64,000 bases of DNA, from NCBI GenBank assembly GCA_017429835.1, contig JAFROD010000008.1:1-64000 (forward strand), given 5' to 3'. The DNA is from Oscillospiraceae bacterium. GTDB taxonomy: Bacteria; Bacillota; Clostridia; Oscillospirales; Oscillospiraceae. Below the pieces are notes generated by a model that made no database searches, was not told where the DNA came from, and saw only the letters and a program-made list of their open reading frames with translations. Shown in pieces: positions 32,139-39,281 of this stretch. A program made the position numbers and the translations under genes. How positions within the stretch are numbered: position 1 is the first letter of the stretch; each line of letters opens with the position of its first letter.

Positions 32139-34352
32139 TTATGCATAATAGTTGATCAAACAGCCTGCGAGGATAACGTCGCGCTCCTCGCGGGTCAGGC
32201 GTTCGAGCTTGAGGGGTAGCGGCGCCTTTTTGTCGCCTTGCAGCAGAACGCCCTCAATTTGCTCCGCATCGCCCTCCAGCGCCTTGCGGATGCCCGCGAT
32301 ATAGACGCGGTCGCCCGGCCGGATATGGTAAGAAGCAATATTGTCCACGGTGAACGGGAGCATGCCCCAGTTGATGACGTTGCTGCGGTAGCGCTTCGTC
32401 GCGAAGTCCTCGCAGAAATTCGCCACGCCGCCGAGCACGCGCTGGCAGGACGCCGCCTGCTCACGGGCGGAGCCGTCGCCGGGACGGATCGCCATGACCG
32501 CGCTGCCAAGTCCGGTCGTTTCGGGGTCATAGCCGTCGAGGTCGGCGGGCTTTCCCTCGCGGCGCAGCTTCTCCTGCGCAAGGACGGCTTTGGCGCGCCC
32601 GACGTAGTCGGGATCCTTGCGGCTGAGGGCGAATTCGCTCAATCTGAGCGGATTGCTGCGGTAGGACGAAGTTTCGCCGGAGGGAATCAGCTCGTCCGTG
32701 GTCGTGACGGGGTCGTAGATCGCCGACGCGACGGTGATGAGAAGATTCTCGGGCAGCGCGATCTGTTCCGGCCAGTCGGCGATGTTCGGGCCGAAAACCA
32801 GCGGCTGCGACGGGTCGGGTTTACCGACGCCGTGATAAACACGCCCGTAAGGCGCGGGATCGAAGTGATAGTCCACGAAGGACGGGTCCTCCGTCAGCTC
32901 CGCAAGCTCCGTCGCAGGCGTGATCGCGCCGCCGTTCAGGGCGGAAGCGGCGATCGAACGCGAATCCATCAGCGCGACGTAGGCGACCTGTCCGTCGGCA
33001 GGCTTGGAGCCTTCGCGGTTGGGGAAGTTGCGGGTGGAGTGGCGGATGGAGAACGCGCCGTTGGCAGGCACGTCGCCCGCGCCGAAGCACGGGCCGCAGA
33101 ACGCGCTGCGGACGGACGCGCCGGCGGCGATCAGTTTTTCGAGCGCACCGGTACGCAGCAGTTCCATCAAGACTGGCTGACTTGTAGGGTAGCAGGAGAG
33201 CCAGAAGCGGTCGCTGCCGAGCGATCTGCCGTTCAGGATCTCCGCCGCTTTCACGAGATTCTGGAAGGTGCCGCCGGAGCAGCCCGCGATCACGCCCTGG
33301 TCGGCGTAGACTCTGCCGTTTCGGATCTTTTTCGTCAGGGATTCCGGCTTCGCCTTGAGACCAAGCGCGGTGACGGCGTTTTCGTCGACCGCGTGCAGCA
33401 GATCCGCCGCGTTCTCGTTGAATTCGCGGATCGTATAGACGTTCGAGGGGTGGAAGGGGAGCGCGATCATCGGCTCGATCGTGCCGAGATCGACCTCCAG
33501 CAGCGCGTCGTAATACGCGCCGTCCTGCGGGGCGAGCGCCCGGTAGGCGTCGGATCTTTCGTGCGCGGCGAGAGACGCCTGCACGGTCGCGTCCGTCTGC
33601 CAGACGGAGGACAGGCAGCTCGTTTCCGTCGTCATGACGTCGATGCCGTTGCGGTAGTCCATCGAAAGGGCGGCGACGCCGCTGCCGAAGAATTCCATCA
33701 CGCTGTTTTTGACCGTGCCCTGCTTGAACGTCGCGCCGATAATCGCGAGCGCGACGTCCTGCGGACCGACGCCCGCCTGCGGTCTGCCGGTCAGATGCAC
33801 GCCGACCACGCGCGGATAGGCGATGTCGTAGGTCTTGCGCAGGAGCTGCTTCACGAGCTCCGGGCCGCCCTCGCCGATCGCCAGCGTGCCGTAGGCGCCG
33901 TAGCGGGTGTGGGAGTCCGAGCCGAGGATCATTCTGCCGCCGCCCGCATACATCTCGCGCATGTAGCTGTGAATGACGGACTGGTGCGCGGGGACGAATT
34001 CGCCGCCGTACCGCTTCGCTGCTGACAGACCGAAGACGTGGTCGTCCTCGTTGATCGTGCCGCCGACGGCGCAAAGGGAGTTGTGGCAGTTGGTCAGCAC
34101 GTAGGGCAGGGGAAACTGCTCCAGCCCCGAGGCGCGGGCGGTCTGAATGATGCCGACGTAGGTGATGTCGTGCGACGCCATCGCGTCGAATCTGATCTTT
34201 AGCGCGCGCATATCGCCGGAGGTGTTGTGCGCGGCAAGAATCCCGTAGGCGATCGTCTTTTTTCTGCCGTCATCGGGCGAAAGCCCGCACTGCGCGGCGG
34301 GGATCAGGCTGCCGTTTTGATAGAAAACGCCGCCGTTTACGATTTGAATCAT
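32139..34352 (-). CDS. Aconitase-superfamily hydratase
   Basis: A cytoplasmic 4Fe-4S (de)hydratase, 737 residues, with the catalytic and swivel domains in one chain. Signature elements are [20 protein letters not shown] and the cluster-Cys regions [13 protein letters not shown] and FCGPCFGAG, with the swivel domain ([19 protein letters not shown]) at the C-terminus. It is shorter and more divergent than typical AcnA/AcnB (about 750-890 residues). Members like this are usually just called hydratase in Clostridia, so citrate need not be the substrate. No citrate synthase or isocitrate dehydrogenase is adjacent. The start at 34352 (MIQIVNGGV) follows GGAGG. It is monocistronic. Confidence 0.8.
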   Translation of the reverse strand: MIQIVNGGVFYQNGSLIPAAQCGLSPDDGRKKTIAYGILAAHNTSGDMRALKIRFDAMASHDITYVGIIQTARASGLEQFPLPYVLTNCHNSLCAVGGTINEDDHVFGLSAAKRYGGEFVPAHQSVIHSYMREMYAGGGRMILGSDSHTRYGAYGTLAIGEGGPELVKQLLRKTYDIAYPRVVGVHLTGRPQAGVGPQDVALAIIGATFKQGTVKNSVMEFFGSGVAALSMDYRNGIDVMTTETSCLSSVWQTDATVQASLAAHERSDAYRALAPQDGAYYDALLEVDLGTIEPMIALPFHPSNVYTIREFNENAADLLHAVDENAVTALGLKAKPESLTKKIRNGRVYADQGVIAGCSGGTFQNLVKAAEILNGRSLGSDRFWLSCYPTSQPVLMELLRTGALEKLIAAGASVRSAFCGPCFGAGDVPANGAFSIRHSTRNFPNREGSKPADGQVAYVALMDSRSIAASALNGGAITPATELAELTEDPSFVDYHFDPAPYGRVYHGVGKPDPSQPLVFGPNIADWPEQIALPENLLITVASAIYDPVTTTDELIPSGETSSYRSNPLRLSEFALSRKDPDYVGRAKAVLAQEKLRREGKPADLDGYDPETTGLGSAVMAIRPGDGSAREQAASCQRVLGGVANFCEDFATKRYRSNVINWGMLPFTVDNIASYHIRPGDRVYIAGIRKALEGDAEQIEGVLLQGDKKAPLPLKLERLTREERDVILAGCLINYYA

Positions 34353-34374
34353 GGAACCACCTCCGTTTTTCTCT

Positions 34375-34403
34375 ACTATATCGCAACGTCCGGAAAATGT
34401 CAA
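34375..34403 (-). promoter_or_regulatory. Promoter of the hydratase gene
   Basis: On the minus strand, TTGACA (34398-34403) and TATAGT (34375-34380) are 17 bases apart. Confidence 0.75.
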
Positions 34404-34420
34404 AAACTTTATACGACCGG

Positions 34421-34449
34421 TTGCGGCTCGGAGAAAACTGTGATATGAT
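34421..34449 (+). promoter_or_regulatory. Promoter of the exonuclease gene
   Basis: TTGCGG (34421-34426) and TATGAT (34444-34449) have a 17-base spacer, 24 bases before the ATG. Confidence 0.6.
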
Positions 34450-34473
34450 AAATGACGGAAAGGAAGTTTTTGA

Positions 34474-35439
34474 ATGCAGTATATTGTTTTGGATATGGAA
34501 TGGAATCAGCCGTGGCCCGGCTCCTACGCGGCAAAGAAGGTGCTGCCGGTGGAGATCCACGGCGAGATCATTCAGATCGGCGCGGTGCGTCTGCTCGAAG
34601 ACGGCACGGTCGCCGACGAATTTCAGGTTCTGGTTCGCCCGAAATACTATAAAAAGCTCAACAGCCGCGTGTCCAAGCTGACCGGTCTGCGCGATTCGAC
34701 TCTGCGCGAGGAGGGCTTGCCCTTTCCGGAGGCGCTGGAGCGGTTCCGCAAGTGGATCGGCGGAGAGTGCATTTTCCTGACGTGGGGATTTGACGACATC
34801 ACGATCCTGGAGGACAACATTCTCCTGCATGACGACGAGCCGGATTGGATCAAGGAATGGTATAACGCGCAGATGATCTTCAACGCGCAGACGGGCTGCG
34901 GAACCTCGCAGAAGGCGCTTTCCACCGCGATGGAGCTGATCGGCATCGAGCCGAGCCGTCCCGCGCACGACGCGCTGGGCGACGCCTATCACACCGCGCT
35001 GATCTGCAGCAGGCTCGACCTCAAGCGCGGCATCGCGGACTATGAGCGCGCGTTGCGCAATCACGCCGACGGCTTCCACGGCGATCCGCCCGAGGGCTGT
35101 ATCGGCAAGGCGGTCTTCCGCGGTTACGAGGACAAAGCGAAGGCGATCGACGCCATGACGGAGCTGAAAAGCCACTGCCCGCAGTGCGGCGCGCCCATGC
35201 CGAACGGCGCGTGGATCGCGCAGGAGGGCCGCCGCTATATGACGATGGCGTCCTGCCCCGAGCACGGCAGATACCTCATCCGTATCCGCCTGCAGAAGGA
35301 AGCGGACGGCACGCTGCGCGTCAGCCGCCTGATCTACGAGGGCGCGTCCGACGCGGCGCAGAAATTCGACGAGCTTGCCGCACGGCGCAAGCCTGCCCGC
35401 CGCAGAAGAAGAAAGAGAAAACCGGCAGAAGAAAAGTAA
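34474..35439 (+). CDS. DnaQ-like 3'-5' exonuclease
   Basis: A DEDDh exonuclease: Exo [11 protein letters not shown] gives the first Asp/Glu pair, Exo II lies near [11 protein letters not shown], and Exo III is [13 protein letters not shown] with the His-x4-Asp. The catalytic domain spans residues 1-190. The remaining 130 residues hold a Cys-x2-Cys pair ([12 protein letters not shown]) with a later Cys-x-x-His ([10 protein letters not shown]), suggesting a zinc ribbon, and end in a very basic tail ([13 protein letters not shown]), which suits nucleic-acid binding. The substrate could be RNA or DNA. GGAAG precedes the ATG. The family resembles the KapD/sporulation-inhibitor-type exonucleases of Bacillota. 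Confidence 0.82.
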   Translation: MQYIVLDMEWNQPWPGSYAAKKVLPVEIHGEIIQIGAVRLLEDGTVADEFQVLVRPKYYKKLNSRVSKLTGLRDSTLREEGLPFPEALERFRKWIGGECIFLTWGFDDITILEDNILLHDDEPDWIKEWYNAQMIFNAQTGCGTSQKALSTAMELIGIEPSRPAHDALGDAYHTALICSRLDLKRGIADYERALRNHADGFHGDPPEGCIGKAVFRGYEDKAKAIDAMTELKSHCPQCGAPMPNGAWIAQEGRRYMTMASCPEHGRYLIRIRLQKEADGTLRVSRLIYEGASDAAQKFDELAARRKPARRRRRKRKPAEEK

Positions 35440-35446
35440 GCGGATG

Positions 35447-35477
35447 GGGGCTGCCTTGAAAAGGACAGCCCCTTTTC
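35447..35477 (+). terminator. Terminator of the exonuclease gene
   Basis: A hairpin with outer stem GGGGCTG/CAGCCCC (35447-35453 with 35466-35472) and an inner CTT/AAG extension is followed by TTTT. The mutY ribosome site is 10 bases further on. Confidence 0.7.
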
Positions 35478-35495
35478 CTGAAAGGAGGAAGCGCG

Positions 35496-36518
35496 ATGCT
35501 GCAAAGCTTGCCCGAACGGCTGCTGCCGTGGTTTGAGAAAAATCGCCGCGACCTGCCGTGGCGGCGCGACCGCAAGCCGTATCACGTCTGGCTGTCCGAG
35601 ATCATGCTGCAGCAGACGCGCGTGGAGGCGGTCAAGGGCTATTACGAGCGCTTCCTGCAACGGCTTCCGACGATCGAAGCGCTTGCCGCCGCGGAGGAAA
35701 ACGAGCTGCTGAAGCTCTGGGAGGGGCTCGGCTACTACAGTCGCGTGCGCAATCTGCAAAAGGCGGCGCAGCACATCGTGCGCGATTACTGCGGCGCGTT
35801 CCCGCACGACTATGAAAGCGTCCGCGCCCTGCCTGGGATCGGCGCGTACACCGCGGGCGCGATTTGCTCGATCTGCTTCGAGCAGCCGACCGCCGCCGTG
35901 GACGGCAACGTCCTGCGCGTCGTCTCCCGCGTGCTCGCTTCCGATCAGCCGATCGGCGAGGAGCGCGTCAAGCGCAGCGTGAAGCAGGAGTTGGAGAAGA
36001 TTTACCCGGAGGGGCGCTGCGGCGATTTCACGCAGGCGCTCATGGAGCTCGGCGCGACGGTCTGCCTGCCAAACGGCGCGCCGCTGTGCGGCGTATGCCC
36101 GCTGCGGGATATCTGCAAGGCAAATCTGACTGCAACGCAGGAACGCTATCCCGTCCGTGCCGCCAAAAAGCCGCGGCGCGTAGAGCGGCGAACGGTGTTT
36201 TTTCTGGAATGCGGCGATAAGATCGCCGTCTGCAAGCGCCCGAAGACGGGCCTGCTGGCGGGACTCTGGCAGCTTCCGGATGTGCCGGGCGAGCTGAGCG
36301 TCGCGGATATGCTGCGGCAGGCGGAGACTTGGGGCGTGCACCCGCGCAATATTCGCAAAACCGTGCAGCGCACGCATATCTTCACGCACGTCGAATGGAA
36401 ATTGACCTGCTGTTATCTCGATTGCGCGCAGGAAAATGAATTCACGTGGGTGACGCGGCGGGAGCTGGAGGAAATAATCGGGTTGCCGACGGCGTATCGT
36501 CAGTTTTTGACGGAATAG
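35496..36518 (+). CDS. mutY: A/G-specific adenine DNA glycosylase
   Basis: Removes adenine mispaired with 8-oxoguanine. The 340-residue protein has the helix-hairpin-helix ALPGIGAYTAGAICSI with AVDGNVLRVVSR after it (catalytic Asp), WLSEIMLQQTRVEAV at the N-terminus, and the 4Fe-4S ligands CLPNGAPLCGVCPLRDIC in C-x6-C-x2-C-x5-C spacing. Residues 230-340 form the NUDIX-like domain that reads the 8-oxoG (KTGLLAGLWQLPDVPGE). AAAGGAGG precedes the ATG. Together with nth and ung it completes a base-excision repair set in this window. Confidence 0.94.
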   Translation: MLQSLPERLLPWFEKNRRDLPWRRDRKPYHVWLSEIMLQQTRVEAVKGYYERFLQRLPTIEALAAAEENELLKLWEGLGYYSRVRNLQKAAQHIVRDYCGAFPHDYESVRALPGIGAYTAGAICSICFEQPTAAVDGNVLRVVSRVLASDQPIGEERVKRSVKQELEKIYPEGRCGDFTQALMELGATVCLPNGAPLCGVCPLRDICKANLTATQERYPVRAAKKPRRVERRTVFFLECGDKIAVCKRPKTGLLAGLWQLPDVPGELSVADMLRQAETWGVHPRNIRKTVQRTHIFTHVEWKLTCCYLDCAQENEFTWVTRRELEEIIGLPTAYRQFLTE

Positions 36519-36520
36519 GC

Positions 36521-36549
36521 TTGCACTTTCCCGGAAAGTGGACTATAAT
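36521..36549 (+). promoter_or_regulatory. Promoter of the DUF1292 gene
   Basis: TTGCAC (36521-36526) and TATAAT (36544-36549) have a 17-base spacer, 32 bases before the ATG. Confidence 0.7.
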
Positions 36550-36581
36550 AAAAATACCAACCTTGACAGGAGGAATCGACT

Positions 36582-36848
36582 ATGGAAGATAAACGCGCAC
36601 AGTACTCGGAAGACGAGATCATTGCACTGGAATTTGACGAGGGCGAAAGCGTAGACTGCGGCATCATGGGCATTTTCGATCTGGACGACAAGCAGTACAT
36701 TGCGCTGGAGCCGTTTGACGAGACCAACGACGTCTATCTCTACGGCTACGTGCCGACGGAAGATGACTTTGAGCTGCTCGACATTCCGGAGGAAGACTTC
36801 GACCGCGTTGCGGCGGAGTTCGACCGCCTGATGGACGAGCCCGTATAA
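36582..36848 (+). CDS. DUF1292 (UPF0473/YrzB family) protein
   Basis: A small (88-residue) acidic cytoplasmic protein of the DUF1292 family found across Bacillota. The characteristic pattern is visible: LEFDEGESVDCGIMGIFDLD, then YIALEPF, VYLYGYV and FELLDIPEEDFDRVAAEFD. In many genomes the family sits next to ruvX/yrrK and alaS, and here ruvX is 1.6 kb away, though on the other strand. The function is unknown. GGAGG precedes the ATG. Confidence 0.85.
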   Translation: MEDKRAQYSEDEIIALEFDEGESVDCGIMGIFDLDDKQYIALEPFDETNDVYLYGYVPTEDDFELLDIPEEDFDRVAAEFDRLMDEPV

Positions 36849-36856
36849 TTCGGCAA

Positions 36857-36892
36857 GCAAAAGACCCGCCTCAAACGAGGCGGGTCTTTTGC
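36857..36892 (+). terminator. Terminator of the DUF1292 gene
   Basis: A 16-bp perfect stem (36857-36872 with 36877-36892) with an AAAC loop and a TTTT arm. Confidence 0.85.
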
Positions 36893-37066
36893 TGCCTCCC
36901 TATACGCAAGGGAGGCGGCACGGCGCAGCCGTGACGGAGGGATTGTAACCGCAGGCGGCGGTTTGCTGCAAGGCTGCTATGCGGTACAACCCTCCGTCTA
37001 TGCCATTGGCAAAGAAAGCTCCCCTTACACAGGGAAGCTTTCCTCCCTCGGGGAGGGAGCCGCGCT
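36893..37066. repeat. Composite palindromic intergenic repeat (MITE-like)
   Basis: The 174 bases fold into a string of hairpins: GCCTCCCT/AGGGAGGC (36893-36920), CACGGC/GCCGTG, a 19-bp arm GACGGAGGGATTGTA pairing with TACAA-CCCTCCGTC around a C/G-rich loop, GAAAGCT/AGCTTTC and CCTCCC/GGGAGG. The wording GACGGAGGGATTG and CTCCCTTACACAGGG resembles dispersed repeats in gut Ruminococcaceae such as Faecalibacterium, from memory. There is no ORF. It ends at the stop of the SSB-like gene. Confidence 0.65.
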
Positions 37067-37675
37067 TTACGGCAGTTCTCCCAGCTCGGCGGTGATGGCG
37101 GATATCTCATAGGCGGTGCGCTCCTCGGCGACGCCGTCCGTGACCTTGATGTACGCGCGGCTCTGCAGCCGTCCGGTTAAAGCAAGCGGCGTGCCGACGG
37201 GGTAGGCGGCGACCTCCTGCGCGCAGCGCCCCCATAGGATACAGGGCAGATAGTCGGCGCGGTGATAGGGGCGGTTGACGGCGAGCATGACGTCGGTGAT
37301 CTCCCTGCCCAGCGGGGTGCGCCGATAGATCGGATCCTTGCAGACGATCCCCTGCAGGGTGACGCGGTTATCGTGCGGCGCGTCCGTGACCTCCATGGTT
37401 TCGGCAAGCACGGAAATGATCAGTCGCCTGCCGTTCGGAGAGCGGTTGTTATAGGAGCGAATCTGCCCTTCAATCTGCAGCGCGTCACCCTCCCGCGCTT
37501 CGACGGAAAACAGCAGCTCTTCCGGCGCGAGGATCTGCAGACGGTCGATCGCGCCGGACAGCCGCGCGACTTCCAAATAGAACGAATAAAAACGCCGCCC
37601 GTGGTTGCCGTGTGAAAACGTCGGAGCGGACGCGAGATTGCCGATCAGCGTGATATGATTTACGGTTTGTTCCAT
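37067..37675 (-). CDS. Single-stranded DNA-binding-like protein with two OB folds
   Basis: A 202-residue protein made of two SSB/PriB-like OB domains in tandem. The first runs MEQTVNHITLIGNLASAP to about residue 100, and the second begins NRVTLQGIVCKDPIYR and ends near ISAITAELGE. Each has the beta1 strand with L-x-G and the following x-P-x-x-R signature. It lacks the acidic C-terminal tail that recruits partners in normal SSB, so it is likely an accessory paralogue, not the housekeeping protein. The start at 37675 follows AGGTGGGAG. It is divergent from the TauE-like pair. Confidence 0.78.
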   Translation of the reverse strand: MEQTVNHITLIGNLASAPTFSHGNHGRRFYSFYLEVARLSGAIDRLQILAPEELLFSVEAREGDALQIEGQIRSYNNRSPNGRRLIISVLAETMEVTDAPHDNRVTLQGIVCKDPIYRRTPLGREITDVMLAVNRPYHRADYLPCILWGRCAQEVAAYPVGTPLALTGRLQSRAYIKVTDGVAEERTAYEISAITAELGELP

Positions 37676-37766
37676 TCTCCCACCTCGTTTAATTCTTATG
37701 GGAGAGTATATTCTGCGGATAGGACAGTTATGATAGGCGCAAAATAATGGAAATATCGTTTGCGGA

Positions 37767-38141
37767 ATGGAGATGGCAGGATTGAAAAAACATCGGCTTG
37801 CGCCGCTGCTGAGCGGCGCGGCGGCAGGCATTGCCAACGGCTTGTTCGGGGCGGGCGGCGGAATGCTGCTGCTTCCGCTGCTGGCCAAGACGACCGACCT
37901 CAGACAGCACGAGCTGTTTGCGTGCAGCGTATGCATTATTCTCCCGCTGTCTCTGGTATCTGCGGGGGTCTATCTGCTGCGCGGCGGCAGCTTTCTCGTT
38001 GGCGCCGTGCCTTACCTGATCGGCGGCGCGGTCGGCGGCGCGATCGCGGGGCTGATGCTGAAGAAGCTTCCGACCAAGTGGCTGCACCGCGTGCTCGGCG
38101 CGTTCATCCTCTGGGGCGGCGTCCGCCTTTTGACGGCATGA
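37767..38141 (+). CDS. TauE/SafE-family permease, first half
   Basis: A 124-residue membrane protein with four predicted helices, covering only one of the two homologous halves of a TauE/SafE (sulfite or organosulfur exporter) permease. The repeat motif ANGLFGAGGGMLLLPLL is at the N-terminus, followed by SLVSAGVYLLRGGSF and a second Gly-rich helix (LIGGAVGGAIAGLMLKKL). The ATG at 37767 has no good ribosome site; a TTG at 37782, 9 bases after a GGAG, is an alternative start. It overlaps the second half by ATGA, so both should be made together and pair in the membrane. The substrate is unknown. Confidence 0.8.
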   Translation: MEMAGLKKHRLAPLLSGAAAGIANGLFGAGGGMLLLPLLAKTTDLRQHELFACSVCIILPLSLVSAGVYLLRGGSFLVGAVPYLIGGAVGGAIAGLMLKKLPTKWLHRVLGAFILWGGVRLLTA

Positions 38142-38512
38142 GCGCGGTGATCGCCGGACTCGCCGGCCTGCTATGCGGCGTGCTGTCCGGCCTCGGAATC
38201 GGCGGCGGCACCCTGCTCATGGTCTGGCTGACCGCCGTCATGGGCATGGCGCAGAAAAGCGCGCAGGGAATCAATCTGCTCTTCTTTCTGCCGACTGCCG
38301 CCTGCGCGCTCGTGTTCCATATAAAAAACCGCCTGATCCGCCCGCGTATCGTCGTCCCCGCGATCCTTGCCGGCTGCGTTTGCGCCGCGGGCGCGGCGGT
38401 ACTGGCAACGGCGATGGATACGGGTCTTTTGCGCAGGCTGTTCGGCGGCTTTTTGATCGTTGTCGGCTTGACGGAGCTGCTCGGGCGTCAGCGCGACAGG
38501 AAGGAAAGATAG
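38138..38512 (+). CDS. TauE/SafE-family permease, second half
   Basis: Another 124-residue, four-helix half-permease. It opens with the matching motif LLCGVLSGLGIGGGTLLMVWL and has the helix AAGAAVLATAMDTGLLRRLF. It starts within the stop codon of the first half (ATGA). The two halves carry the same sequence motif and the same length, like the internal repeats of a full-length TauE (about 250 residues). The gene's last 25 bases overlap the 3' end of the convergent ruvX gene (38488-38512). Confidence 0.8.
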   Translation: MSAVIAGLAGLLCGVLSGLGIGGGTLLMVWLTAVMGMAQKSAQGINLLFFLPTAACALVFHIKNRLIRPRIVVPAILAGCVCAAGAAVLATAMDTGLLRRLFGGFLIVVGLTELLGRQRDRKER

Positions 38513-38901
38513 CCCTCTAAGATCAGCGACGCGGCGACGGCGTCCACGGTCTCTTTCCGCTTCTTTCCGCGGTAGTTGCAGCCGGAAAGAATGTTGTGCG
38601 CCTCGACGGTGGTGCGCCGCTCGTCCCAGAGGACGACGGGCATGCCGCAGGTCTGCTCCACCAGCGCGGCGAAGCTGCGGTAAAGCTCCGCCCGCGGACC
38701 CTCCGTGCCGTCCATGTTGCGCGGGAAGCCCATGACGATCCGCTCCGCGCCGCTTTCTTTGACGAAACGGGCGATCTCTGCGGCGGTTTTCTTTGCATTG
38801 TAGCTGTGGATCACGGCGATCTGCCCGACGATCGTTCCGCTCGCGTCGGAGATCGCGATGCCGGTGCGGGCGTCGCCGTAATCAATGGCAAGAATTCTCA
38901 T
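38488..38901 (-). CDS. ruvX: Holliday-junction resolvase-like protein (YqgF/RuvX)
   Basis: An RNase H-fold nuclease of the YqgF family, proposed to process Holliday junctions or the 5' end of 16S pre-rRNA. All family elements are present in 137 residues: ILAIDYGDARTGIAISD with the first Asp, IVMGFPRNMDGTEGPRAE, VVLWDERRTTVEAHNIL with the acidic pair, and VDAVAASLILEGYL with the last Asp. The ATG is at 38901. The 3' end overlaps the second TauE-like gene by 25 bases on the other strand. It lies alone, not in the usual alaS-yrzB-yrrK group, though a DUF1292 gene is 1.6 kb away. Confidence 0.9.
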   Translation of the reverse strand: MRILAIDYGDARTGIAISDASGTIVGQIAVIHSYNAKKTAAEIARFVKESGAERIVMGFPRNMDGTEGPRAELYRSFAALVEQTCGMPVVLWDERRTTVEAHNILSGCNYRGKKRKETVDAVAASLILEGYLSFLSR

Positions 38902-38977
38902 ACGATTGCTCCATTTGTTAGATTACCCACATTATAACGGCAAGCCGCCGGAATTACAAGTTTTTTTCGCCGCCCGC

Positions 38978-39006
38978 TTGATAAGAAAGCCGCCTTGTGC
39001 TATCAT
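38978..39006 (+). promoter_or_regulatory. feo operon promoter
   Basis: TTGATA (38978-38983) and TATCAT (39001-39006) have a 17-base spacer, 38 bases before feoA. No clear Fur or DtxR box was recognised by eye. Confidence 0.6.
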
Positions 39007-39044
39007 TTACGCAGATAGACATGACTAACTCGGAGGATAACGAG

Positions 39045-39281
39045 ATGACGCTGAAGGAACTGGCAGTCGGCAAGAGCGGTCTGATCACCGCGGTCGGCGG
39101 GGAAGGGGTACTGCGCTGCCGCCTGCTGGATATGGGACTGATCCCGAATACGAAGGTGACGGTGCAAAAGATCGCTCCGATGGGCGATCCGATGGAGATC
39201 CGTCTGCGCGGCTACGAGCTGACCCTTCGGCTGGAGGACGCGGCAAAAATCGAGATTCTGCCGGAGGTGAGCGCGAAATGA
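39045..39281 (+). CDS. feoA: Ferrous iron transport protein A
   Basis: A 78-residue SH3-like cytoplasmic partner of FeoB. The pattern LKELAVGKSGLITAV, RCRLLDMGLIPNTKVTV and APMGDPMEIRLRGYELTLRL is diagnostic. The ATG at 39045 follows CGGAGG; an in-frame upstream ATG at 38997 would lie inside the -10 box. The stop overlaps the feoB start (ATGA), so the two are translationally coupled. Confidence 0.93.
   Translation: MTLKELAVGKSGLITAVGGEGVLRCRLLDMGLIPNTKVTVQKIAPMGDPMEIRLRGYELTLRLEDAAKIEILPEVSAK

Noticed and set aside
32139-34352. Assignment as acnA or leuC
   Set aside because: The protein is a single chain with both domains but does not show enough identity by eye to true AcnA, and no leuD, citrate or isocitrate genes are near.
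36893-37066. Possible riboswitch
   Set aside because: The hairpins do not match a riboswitch core I know, no downstream gene is in the right orientation (the next gene is convergent), and the wording fits a dispersed repeat.
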